A program made the position numbers and the translations under genes. This document shows positions 24,901 to 35,307 of a stretch of 64,000 bases of DNA, piece by piece. Source of the DNA: Buddleja alternifolia (lineage: Eukaryota > Streptophyta > Magnoliopsida > Lamiales > Scrophulariaceae); the NCBI GenBank assembly GCA_019426215.1, contig CM033400.1, forward strand, positions 20,878,568 to 20,942,567, read 5' to 3'. The first letter of the stretch is position 1; every line of letters starts with the position of its first letter. Below the pieces are notes generated by a model. That model was not told where the DNA came from and searched no databases. It was given only the letters and a program-made list of their open reading frames with translations.

Positions 24901-26374
24901 ACAAGATTAAGTACAACCCTGATGGGAGTGTCAACAAATATAAGGCTAAACTAGTAGCCAAAGGATACAACTAAAAGGAAGGGATAGACTATTCAGAAAC
25001 ATTTTCTCCTGTGGCTAAAATGGTGACTATCAGATCAGTTATTGCTCTAGCCTCTATTAAAAATTGGCCTATTGGTCAGTTAGATGTCACCAATGTCTTC
25101 CTACAGGGTGATCTTAATGAGGAGGTCTACATGTATCCTCCCCAAGGGTTTTGCAATCAGGGGGAGCCCAATAAGGTATGTAGATTGCAAAAGAGTCTGT
25201 ATGGACTCAAACAAGCACCTAGGCAGTGGAACTTCAAATTTTCAGAAGCTATGAAGAATGCAGGTTACATCCAATCCCTAAATGATTATTCACTCTTCAC
25301 AAAGAAACAGGGAAGTGATATTGTTATTTTACTAGTGTATGTTGATGACATATTGATAACTGGGAGTTGCAATAAAATGATTTCTGAGTTAAAATCTTTT
25401 CTTCAAAAAAGTTTTTACATGAAAGACTTGGGAAAACTAAGATACTTTCTAGGTATTGAAGTAGAAAGATCCTCCAAAGGAATTGTACTCAATCAAAGAA
25501 AGTATGCTCTTGATCTTCTAAAAGAAGTAGGTATGACTGGGTGCAGATCTGTTAACATTCCTATTGAACCTAACTCTAAGCTTACTAGTTTTGAATTTGA
25601 TCAAAGTCAGAAATATAATATTGCTGATCCCATTCTGAATGATATAAGCAGTTATCAAAGACTTGTAGGAAAGCTTATCTATTTAAGCTCTACAAGACCA
25701 GATATTTGTTATGTAGTTCAAAACCTAAGTCAATTTATGCATTGTCCTAAGGTATCTCACATGGAAGCTGTTAAAAGAGTGCTTAGATACATCAAAGCAA
25801 CTGCTGGATATGGAATACTTCTATCATCTACAAGTGAGCTGAAACTTGAAGCATGGAGTGATTCAGATTGGGCTAGTTGCCCTATGAGCAGGAAGTCTCT
25901 CACAGGGTTTTGTATCAAACTAGGAAGCTCCTTGCTTTCATGGAAAACAAAGAAACAAAGCACTGTGTCTAGGAGTAGTGCAGAGGCTGAGTACAGAGCA
26001 ATGGCAACAACTTCTTGTGAAATAGTATGGTTACAAAGATTATTTGAAGATCTTGGAGTAGTTTGCCTGAAACCTTCTTCTCTTAAATGTGATAATAAAG
26101 CAGCTTTGTACATTTCAACTAATCCTGTCTTCCATGAGAGAACCAAACATATTGATTTGGACTGTCACTTCATCAGAGAGAAGGTTCAAGATGGGAGCAT
26201 TAAAACTGATTTTGTAAGGACTGATCAGCAACTTGCTGATGTTCTAACCAAGCCTTTGTGGAGATCTCAGTTTGAGTCATTGATTGTCAAGCTTGGTGTC
26301 TACAATCTGTATAACACCAGGCTTGAGGGGGAGTGTCAAGAAGGAAAGTCAAACCTGGGTCAAGGGGTTAGTTA
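21931..26374 (+). pseudogene. gag-pol polyprotein of the young copia, interrupted
   Basis: The first open part (21931-24147) encodes gag with the LHPSDSPH start region. It then has zinc knuckle CDHCNLPNHTIDQC, protease WIIDSGANEHMTC (about 23146-23184), the pre-integrase H/C site, and an integrase core ending SPQQNGTVERKHR. A TGA at 24148 sits where a Trp codon is expected, and a TAA follows at 24313. Just after this the frame is lost by a small deletion before 24336. Reverse transcriptase starts in 24336-24971 and is cut by TAA at 24972 (a probable former Gln). The rest (from about 24975 to 26374) is open, with DVTNVFLQG, YVDD (LLVYVDDILITG) and an RNase H ending LADVLTKPLW. The polyprotein cannot be made from this copy without suppression. 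Confidence 0.95.
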
Positions 26375-26530
26375 AGATAGGTTTCTTGTTATAGCCGCTT
26401 GAGGCTTTGTTTAAATAGTATTAATTTTTCCTTTTCTGGTCAGAACACTATTATCAGAGAAACACTCATCTCTTTCTCTTAATTAAATACAATGGCTATA
26501 AGCTTTTTCCTTTACTTTTAATTTCTAACA
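26334..26530 (+). repeat. 3' LTR of the young copia
   Basis: 197 bp, identical by eye to 21351-21547, and preceded by the tract GAGGGGGAG. TSD ATGTG follows at 26531. Confidence 0.95.
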
Positions 26531-26639
26531 ATGTGTTCATATATAAGAATATGTCACTTATTGTGTATATATATATGACTGGAAAAGTAGTAAATGTTTA
26601 ACCACGTGATGATAAATCAAAATATTTTAAGTTGATTAC

Positions 26640-28010
26640 ATGATAGCAGCTTGTGATAATACACTGGAACATCTAGTGCAGTGATACGGAACTTCCAATG
26701 CAATTATATGAAACTTTCATTACATTCCAAAAACAATATCTTTGTGACGTAAATTATGATAATGTAAGTTCCAGCTTGTAACAGAAGTTCCATTTGAAAG
26801 GAAGTACCAGATGGTAACAGAAGTTTCAGCAGGAAGCAGACGTTCCAGCTAAAAAATGGAATTTCCAGTGGGGAACAGATGTACCAGCAGGAAATAGAAG
26901 TTCCATCTAGAAGCAAAGGTTTTAGGGCTACGCCCAAAAGAAGCAGACATCTAAGGAAAATTCCAAGTAGTGAAACAGATGTTTCAATTGCGGAAGGACC
27001 AAGCACTAGAGAAGCCTAAAAGGAAAAGTCAGCTCTAGGTGAGCAACCCAGTTTGGAACCCAGGCCTGTACAAGGGTAAAAACCTGTTTCTTACCGAGTT
27101 CCAGACCTGGTTCTGAACCAAGTACATCTAGCTGAAGATAACCTCCATGACAACCGCATACCAACAACTGATGGACAGATGTGGTTTATGGGAAACTCAG
27201 TCACTTCACTTGTGGTTGTAATAAGCAAAGTGGTGTTGTAGATGAACTCGAACGTCGTCACTCTAAAATGGTACCGGTTGTTGAGTGAGATCGGTCATAA
27301 TGTATTAGTTTACGGAACATACTCTCCAAAGAGAAATGTCTAGACGACGTGGTGTACGAGGTACACAACTTGGTCAAGAATACAAAGGATCAGATCATTG
27401 GAGTAAGATCGAGAAGTCGATCAAACGTCCTACATTGAATCCAATAAAGTGACTATTAAAACTATAGTTAATTTGGTCGAACCAAAGTATATTTGGATCA
27501 AGAAATAAGGACGAGATAGTTGAAAATTTTATGCTTTATAAAATTGGAGTCGAAAATCAACTCGAAAAAAGGATAGAAGTTATCCTAAGCAATAGATGTG
27601 GAGAATACAAGGCATCGTTCAATGATTTTGCATTAAGTGTTGCATTATTCATCAAAGAACATCCCCTTATTCACCACGATCTAATGGGGTTGTCGAACGC
27701 CTAAATCATACTCTGAATGAGATAATGAGTGGTGCATTGGTTAAACTCAGAATTGTGGGGGACGTGGTCCTCCAACTAACTACATTCTAAATGAAGGTCC
27801 CGCACAGACGTAAGAGTGAGACTTTGTTTGAAAGGTGGCAAGCCTTCCTACAATTACGTTCAAATGTTTGGGCCGTAGAGTAAGGTAGAAGTACCCAAAC
27901 CCAAACAAGTATACAACGCCCATTATAGTAGCCGATGGGCACCGAAAAACGAAAAACCTTGATTTCTTCTATTCGTGTTTTTGGGAACGAGAATTAAATC
28001 CATAAAATAT
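26640..28010 (+). pseudogene. Degenerate copia gag-protease-integrase remnant
   Basis: 26740-26925 is a degenerate tandem array around GGAAGTTCCAG-type units. A zinc-knuckle-like stretch (RCFNCGRTKH) reads at about 26970-27005. Further on, a protease/gag-pre region (FMGNSVTS, about 27188) and an integrase remnant are legible. The latter has NRCGEYKASF near 27588-27617 and, in another frame, SPRSNGVVERLNHTLNE near 27675-27725. Many frameshifts and stops are present. It ends abruptly at about 28050, where the inverted-repeat arm begins. It may continue the relic left of the young copia. Confidence 0.65.
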
Positions 28011-28059
28011 TCAGTGTTACCTCTAGGTTGCATAAACATGAGATGCTTTAAATGGATGT

Positions 28060-30300
28060 TGTAACACCCTAGTTTAAAGTATTGATGACTTTTATACGAT
28101 TCTAGTGTCTACTTAGACTAAAGTGAATTCGGTGATATAGATGTGGTCTATTCATTCTTGGGGACATTCTTCATCATTACAATATTTCGCAGAAGATTTC
28201 TTCAAATTTGGGCAAAAGAAGATTCTCCAAAATTTTGAAGATCAAAGTGGAATTATTAGAAAGGAAAAAGACCAAGCTAAAATTTTGGTGGATGTATATT
28301 AAATAGATTATACGTTTTATGACGAAATTGGAAGGTGGATATCAAGCCTAGTGGTCTGAACTACATGTTTCATAAACGTTTGGGGTCAAATTATAAAACT
28401 ATAAAGGTACAAGGACCAAATTGTAATTTTTGAGAAAAAGATATGGATGATAAAAAGCAGATTAAAAGCTTACAACTCCTACTTTCCTAAGTGTTGCATG
28501 GGTTGATAGGATTTCTCCACATCCTCATAAATATACACCTCTAGTCACCTAGCATATGATATGCAGTGAACCTCTTGATTTAAAGCCCATATTTTTCTTG
28601 TCTATAATAAAATATAAAGCTTAACTCCTAAAGACTCTCTCTTCATATTTTCATTTTCAAAGAAAAAGAAATCCAACAAAACAAATGAGAGCTAACCCCT
28701 ACAAAGAAACAACTTAACCATTCCTTCCTTAGCTTAAAATGCAAATTCCGCAGTTTTGAGGTAGTCTCAATTTGAAGGGACAAATGAAATTCAAATGAAG
28801 TGTGGATGGTATTAATTTCTTCCTCATAGGTAGGGGACACCCTAGTGATTTTTTTTTTCTACCCAAAAATTCGGAGGTGATCGTAAAGTTCGTCCAACCA
28901 AGACGCTTCAGCATAGAGACAAAATCTGCTAGTGTTGGAGTTTGGAACTTAATTCCTTCACCTATATCAATGATATGTAATGATTTTATACACATTTAAT
29001 GACCTGTGAATATTAAATATTGTTAATTTGTTGACTTGGTAGTCAAATTCTTGCATACAATATATAGATGAAGCTTCGTAAAACTACAATTTCTGCAATT
29101 GCTTTGTGGCTGTATTTAGATGACCAAATAAGTGAAATTCTTTATGATAAATTTTTGGAGAACTACTAACGTGTCTGGAGTCTACCTGTAAATATTGAAG
29201 GTGTATTGAATCTTCTAAAATTCCTTGAATGAAACTATCAGTTTGTTTGGCGTTATTTACGAAAGTTATTGTTTTACGCTTAATTATCATGCTTAGAGTT
29301 TACCTTTCGCTTCTAAATTTTTACTGTATACTTATATATGTGTTTGGAGTGTTCTCTAAAATTTGAGGAATTTTTCAAGAAACAAGATATTTTATAAAAT
29401 CATTTAATCTGAAGTGTCTTTCCCGAAAATGTTCCAGGTGCAGCCACGATTTGGTGAGTGAATCGCCCAACTTAAATATTGAAGGTGTATTGAATCTTCT
29501 AAAAAAATTTATGATAAATTTTTGGAGAACTACTAACGTGTCTGGAGTCTACCTGTAAATATTGAAGGTGTATTGAATCTTCTAAAATTCCTTGAATGAA
29601 ACTATCAGTTTGTTTGGCGTTATTTACGAAAGTTATTGTTTTACGCTTAATTATCATGCTTAGAGTTTTCCTTTCGCTTCTAAAATTTTACTGTATCTAT
29701 GTGTTTGGAGTGTTCTCTAAAATTTGAAGAATTTTTCAAGAAACAAGATATTTTATAAAATCATTTAATCTGAAGTGTCTTTCCCGAAAACGTTCCAGGT
29801 GCAGCCACGATTTGGTGAGTGAATCACCCAACTTAAATATGTCAATTAAATCTGAACTTTTTATGGCATGCCCTTCAACATGATTCCTCTGCTACTAAAA
29901 ATTTTGAGAGCAAAGTCATATAGATTGAGAATTTATAAGAATTTCTGTAGTGAAGTTGCGCCAATAAGTAGTTTGCTTGAGGCTTATTTGAACTAAAGTA
30001 TCTCTACGCCTAGTATACATATAATGTGACTTACGAGGTTTGATTAGGTTATAAGGTATCATAGTTCAAAAATATGATGGTGTATTTGGATAGCAGGATA
30101 TATTCGAGGTTCGGACGAGACACGAGACTACAACGCGAGTTATAACAGTGCATGTTTTTCTTTTTCTTGTAAACTCTTTAATTATTTTACCCACTTGTGA
30201 TTGTCACGTTTCGTTCTGCAACTATCTTATCAGTATCTTAATGGTTGATCTACGATGATTGTAAATTAAACTTTTTCATACCACTAAAACCAACAATGTA
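28060..30300 (+). repeat. Left arm of a long inverted repeat (foldback or inverted LTR pair)
   Basis: From about 28079 this arm is the imperfect reverse complement of 30345-31350 plus 39200-39678. Matching landmarks are GTATTGATGAC at 28079 against GTCATCAATAC at 39666, TTTCTCCACATCCTCATAA at 28513 against GAGGATGTGGAGAAA at 39197, and GGAACTTAATTCCTTCACC at 28943 against GGTGAAGGAATTAAGTTCC at 30912. The left end TGTAACACCCTAG resembles a gypsy LTR start, so the arms may be LTRs in opposite orientation; a foldback transposon is the alternative. No coding is seen. Confidence 0.75.
29141..29843 (+). repeat. 367-bp direct tandem duplication in the left arm
   Basis: Unit 1 (29141-29507) and unit 2 (29508 to about 29843) share nearly all bases, from TTTATGATAAATTTTTGGAG to GGTGCAGCCACGATTTGGTG. 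The right arm has only a single divergent copy, so the duplication followed formation of the inverted repeat. Confidence 0.85.
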
Positions 30301-30344
30301 CATCTTTTAAACGATAGTGTTATTATTTGGATTTGTGTAAGATT

Positions 30345-31350
30345 GATGAGGAGTAGTTTAAGTGGTATGAGAATAATTTACAATCATCGTCAATCAACCA
30401 TTAAGATACTGAAAAGATAATTGTAGAACGAACGAGCGAACTTTAGTTTTCAGAAAAGACATTTCAATTTCAAACAATTTTATAAAATACCATGTTTCTT
30501 GAAAAATTCCCCAAATTTGAGGGCACACTCCCAACACACATATAATTATACAATAAGGTTTACAAACAAAAAGAAAACTCTAAGTATGATAATTAAGCTT
30601 AAAATAGTAACTTTCTTAAATAACACCAAACAAACTGGCAGTTCTATTTCACGGAATCTTAGAAAATTCAATACACCTTCACTCTTTACCAATTTTTTAA
30701 AATAGACTCCAGACAGTCAACTGTTCTCCAAAAAATTTATCATAAAGAAATTCACTTATTTGGTCACCTAAATACATCCACAAAAACAACTGCAGAAATT
30801 GTAATTCTAGGACGCTTCATGTATATCTTGTATGCGAGTCAACAAATCAACAATATGTAATATTAATAGGTCACTAAAGGTGTGTGAAATCATTACCTAT
30901 CACTGATATAGGTGAAGGAATTAAGTTCCAAACCAAAGCTAGCCAAAACTCCAACACTAGCAGATTTTGGCTATGTGCAAAAGCGTCTCAGTTGGACGAA
31001 ATTTACGATCACCACCAAATTTCTGGGTAAAGAAAAATCAGTAGGGTGTTCCTCTATCTCTTAGGAAAAAATTAAGACCATCCACACTTAATTTGGATAT
31101 CATTTGATCCTTCAAATTGAAACTACATCAAAACTGCGCAATCTACGTTTTAAGCTAAGGAATGAATGGTTAAGTTGTTTTCTTTGTAGGGATTGGCTCT
31201 TGTTTTTTTGTTGGGTTTCTTTTGCTCTGAAAATGAAAATATGAAGAGACAGTTTTTAGGAATTAAGCTTTATATTTTATTATAAACAAGGAAAATAAGG
31301 GCTTTAAATCAAGAGGTGCATGTCATATGTTGGGTGGCTAGAGGTGTCTA
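30345..31350 (-). repeat. Right arm of the long inverted repeat, inner part
   Basis: Reverse complement of left-arm sequence between about 28540 and 30290, with a spacer of about 50 bases at the centre (near 30300-30345). It lacks about 0.4 kb that the left arm has (around 29840-30190). It is interrupted at 31350 by the hAT-like element and resumes at 39200. Confidence 0.75.
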
Positions 31351-31835
31351 GTTATGAGCAGGGTCTTAAATTTCGATCGAAATTCCAAAGTTCGGGGGTC
31401 CCGAAGTGAAATCAAACCTTCGGTCCAATTTTGCAGAATATCTTCCGAAATTTCGACCGAAACCCAAAAATTTTGTCAAACCCCAAAATTTCCCGAAATT
31501 TAGAATAACATTTGCCAAATATCCATCGAAATTTTGACCGAAATCCAAAATTTTCTGAAAATTTTATCAAAACTTGAAATTTCCCCAAATTTAAAAATGA
31601 TATATATATTTTTTAAAATATTTTATAATTAAAAATTAGGGTCAAATGATCATTCATATTAAAAGAAAAGATAATAAATGACCAATTATGTAAACCAATA
31701 AGCAATAAATTTAAATACGAATCTGAAAGTGATATTGGATAATAAATTAAAAAGAATTCAAGTCTGAACACAAATTATTTTAATAAAACCTCAAAAAAAT
31801 CCTCTTAGAAGTTTGATGTGTTTTTGAATAATGAT

Positions 31836-32490
31836 TGCACACAACAAATTTTTATGTCTGTAAACAAAAACACAAAAAAATGGTGACAAATGAATTTATA
31901 TTGATTAAAATAAAGAATTGGAGTACAATCCCTATCTAATCCTCTGATTCTTGCTTCAAGAACTTTGATTTGAATATTGGAGCAGAAATCACTTCTTTGA
32001 TATTCTCCAATGTTGATTTGAATATTTATAACGTTGATGCGAGGGCTCGACAGCTTAATCTCGGATCGAACGATGTAAATGATTTGGGAAAGTTGAAAGC
32101 TTCAAGGTCGACTCATCGCTTTGATCTTCCTTCAACTTGATTTGGACTTTTATAACGTTTATTCGAGGGTTTAGCACCCTAATCTGGAATCAAATGTTAT
32201 AATTTGATGAATTTTGCCTTGAACGCCTTAAAGTTTGCCTTGAACGCCTTAAAGTTTGCCTTGAACGCCTTCTTGAATTTGAAGAACTTATAGAGAGAAT
32301 TTGGGAACTTCTCTTGTTTTCTCTAGCTTAAATTTAATTTGTCCCTTCATTATGAGTTCCCAAGTACCCTATTTATAGGTGTAGGATGGAGAAGCCACAA
32401 CTCTTTAAACACCTTTGATAATTATCTCTTTAATTTTTGTATTTATTAAGAGATAAATATCAATTACTTTGGAGTCATTTCATTGGAACC
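31836..32490 (-). repeat. 3' LTR of the gag-only gypsy element (inner end truncated)
   Basis: Collinear with 37875-38600 from TGCACACAACAAATTTT to GGAGTCATTTCATTG. It then diverges, so its U3 end (which should end at a GTCTACA) has been lost or replaced. A 20-bp unit, AACGCCTTAAAGTTTGCCTTG-like, is present as three copies here (32220-32275) and about two in the other LTR. Confidence 0.8.
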
Positions 32491-32689
32491 CTCTTTAAAC
32501 TACATTAATTTAAAGAGATAAATATCTACATTTGATCTTCATTTAATCATAAATCAGCCCCACTTTAAACTTGGAACCCTCTTTTTCTTTACTTTCACTT
32601 ATTTCTTTGTTTTTTTCTTCTTTTTTTACGAATTATATCTTCAAAAGTTTGACCAACATTTTCCTTTTCTTTTTTTTTCAGAGTCACAA

Positions 32690-33650
32690 TAGTTTATTTC
32701 AAGGATGCTTCGTATTCTTCTGGAGAAGCCTATTTGGTTATCCTTGATGACGAGAACCAACCTATAGAGGAAGGAGTGGATCTATCGGTTCATACTCTTC
32801 TTGTCGGTTGAAAGGCAAAACGATGGCCAACTTGCACAAACTCATTGTCCATGGGGGAATGGTGTCAAGAAGTTAATTTGAAGAAAACAAATAAAGCATG
32901 GAGTTTGCGAGCTGCTCATCATCAACCATCGAAGAAGCCAACCCTTTTGCCAACATTGGGGCACAACATCATTGACGGCAAGGCAAAGTAGATTGGCGAC
33001 GACACCAAATTCCTTGGTGAATTCCACTACATCAAAGGCTACTGGGAGTGGACAGAGAACATCTTTAGCCGCTGTAAAGATAAGTTACTGTCTACCAGGA
33101 TCTACGATGCAGTGTATGCCTCGATGCATACTTAACGACCGAAACACGACCATCATGAAAGCCTTTTCCAAGGCTTGGTGTCCCACTACGAATACATTGC
33201 TAACTTCCATCGGCGAGTTTTTGATATCTCTGTGGGATTTATACGCCCTCACAGCTCTTCCCATGACCAGACTCTTTTTCGACGAAGTCATTCCCAATGC
33301 CACAGAGCTCACCGGTGTTGACGAAAAAGGGCACATATTTATCCATCACTCATGTGAATACTTGTTCCGCGCCTACCATTTACTTCTAGGAGGCTCCAAG
33401 GTGAATCAATATTCCCAAATGTCTATTGACCAATGGGTGAGATTCTGGTCCAAGAAGATACTTACGAGCAAACAAATCTACATCGTGGACTTTGCGAGAA
33501 ATCACATGACCATCCTTGACGATGACTGAAAATCCTTAACGATGGGAAGTCCATAGAGGAAGGCATAACATTGACGACATTTCTTTTGCCTGGGATATGC
33601 GAAGCCAAGACCCAAATTGACGAGCCCATCTTACAAAGAGGAGATGCTAA
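32690..33650 (+). pseudogene. Plant mobile domain (PMD, aminotransferase-like) coding remnant
   Basis: The longest frame (32972-33529) reads KAFSKAWCPTTNTLLTSIGE, then LWDLYALTALPMTRLFFDEV and HSCEYLFRAYHLLLGGS. These are typical of the plant mobile domain family (Pfam PMD). Upstream frames add YFKDASYSSGEAYLVILDDE (near 32693-32752) and FLGEFHYIKGYWEWTENI (near 33010-33063). Frameshifts separate them, and a stop lies near 32810. PMD proteins include Arabidopsis MAIN and MAIL1, which affect genome integrity and transposon silencing, and PMD genes are also found inside plant gypsy elements. Here the domain is antisense to the gag of its host element. Confidence 0.85.
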
Positions 33651-33739
33651 CGAGTAACATCTACAACGTGGACTTTACGAATGACTCGCCATCAACAATC
33701 AGAGGATTCTCTCTTATCGATGTAGGGGCGCTACATCAT

Positions 33740-34060
33740 TGCATGCAAGGTGGAGTGGGGTTACGATGATCTTCGACTTCCCAGTGAATTCAACAACATT
33801 AAGGGCTATTTGGAGTGAATAGAGGACATACTCAGCCAATGCGGAGACAAGCTATTTCCACCAAGACGTATGACAAGGTGCTCTTTTTGCTGGCCGCTCC
33901 GCCATATCAATCCATGGTGCCTTGTTGTATATTTATCGCTAGAGCTCCGATATTATGAAGCCTTTTCCGAGGCTTGGTGTCCCATAACTTCGCTGATTTA
34001 CGTCGGCGAGTCGTTGATATCATGGTGGAATTTACATGCCCCCATGTCATGAATATTACC
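33740..34060 (+). pseudogene. Second, partial copy of the plant mobile domain
   Basis: This stretch repeats parts of the preceding PMD remnant. NIKGYLE at about 33797-33817 matches FHYIKGYWE, and AFSEAWCPITSLIYVGESLI (about 33960-34019) matches the KAFSKAWCP region. It is more degraded, with several stops and frame changes. A local duplication of the PMD segment is the simplest explanation. Confidence 0.75.
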
Positions 34061-34329
34061 TTTGAGATTACTTAATAGAATTTTGTTTCTATATTGCAAT
34101 CTTTCGAGTATATCCATGTTCATGAATTTTTTTTTTATTTTTTTTACTTTTTTGCATAAGTAACACCACTCTACGTGGGAAACGTGATTTATTTGTATTT
34201 ATGACTGAACTCAGAGAGAATCTAAGTTGCCTACGTACCCTAATGAAGAGATCAAGTCAAAACGTAGTTCAAAGATTTGTTGACATTATATACACTGTCA
34301 AGTGTCTTCACTTTGAATTTAACTTGCAG

Positions 34330-34752
34330 ACAGTTTTATGCTCTTGTCAAGGAGTTCTTGAATTTATTGAAATTTGTTGACAGTTTATACTCGTGCCAGA
34401 GGAGTGCTTCACTTGATTTGATTTTTAGACCTTTTATACTCGTGTCAAGGAGTACTTCATTTGATTTAGCTTCTAGACCTTTTATACTCGTGTCAAGGAG
34501 TACTTCATTTGATTTGGCTTCTAGAGTTTTTAGACTCGTGTCAAGGAGTACTTCATTTGATTTGATTTCTAAACATTTTATACTCGTGTCCAGGAGTTTT
34601 CACTTAATTTGATAGTTTATGCTCTTATCGAGGAGCCTTCATTTAATTTGACTTCAAGACATTTTATACTCGTGTCAAGGAGCTTTCTTGATAGTTTAAG
34701 CTCTTATCAGGGAGCATTGATGACAGTTTAGGCTCTTATCAAGGAGCATTTT
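34330..34752 (+). repeat. ~50-bp minisatellite, about nine units
   Basis: Units of the form TTTATACTCGTGTCAAGGAG followed by TACTTCATTTGATTT recur with a period of about 46-56 bases. The best copies are at 34434-34580. It lies between the 3' end of gag and the antisense PMD gene. The frame at 34277-34612 is a translation of the repeat, not a gene. Confidence 0.8.
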
Positions 34753-34766
34753 CTTTAGCATATACT

Positions 34767-35307
34767 TTAGTCAAAGTAGTGATGATGAACTTGAACATCA
34801 CTTACTTCCATATGATCATCAATATCTTCAACCATGGACTCATCGTTGGAATCATTTGAAAATGACTTGCCCCCTTTGTTGACTTCTTGTCTCCAAGGCT
34901 CTTGGATATGTGGCTCATCATCAACTTCATTTGCAGCCCTGCTCAATTCCATGTCATGTGCTCGAGTGGCCAATTCTTCAAATGTCCTTGGTTGGATCCC
35001 TTGAAGGATGTATCCAAGACCCCAATGCAACCCTTGAATACACATTTCAATAGAGGAGCCTTCAGACAATCTATCTTTGTAGTTAAGGCTTAAGTTTCTC
35101 CAACGGTTGATATAGTCAATAACTGGTTCATCCTTCCATTGGGGAGAATTGGTGAGTTAAATCATGCTCACTGTGCGACGGGTGCTGTAGAAGCGGTTGA
35201 GAAACTCTTGTTCCAATTGATTCCAGCTATCAATCGATCCAGCATCCAGATTAGTGTACCAGTCGAATGCATTGCCCTCCAGTGATTGAAAAAATTGCTT
35301 GACTAGG
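34767..35307 (-). pseudogene. gag of the gypsy element, C-terminal part
   Basis: Continues the capsid domain after the solo LTR: KQFFQSLEGNAFDWYTNLDA, then LEQEFLNRFYSTRRTVSM, a classic Retrotrans_gag signature. A TAA at 35157-35159 interrupts it, probably a former Glu codon. The frame then reads on through [17 protein letters not shown] and [15 protein letters not shown] to a stop near 34767. No zinc knuckle is seen after it. Confidence 0.88.

Larger units (their letters stand above)
21351..26530 (+). mobile_element. Young Ty1/copia retrotransposon with identical LTRs, TSD ATGTG
   Basis: Two 197-bp LTRs (21351-21547 and 26334-26530) appear identical base for base. The element is flanked by ATGTG at 21346-21350 and 26531-26535. 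The primer site TGGTACCAGAGCG starts at 21548 and the purine tract GAGGGGGAG lies at 26325-26333. Inside, gag-protease-integrase-RT-RNase H are in copia order, but pol carries two nonsense codons and a frameshift with deletion, plus a third stop. Short LTRs and the Retrotran_gag_3-like N-terminus suggest an Ale/Retrofit-type lineage; that is inference. Confidence 0.97.
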
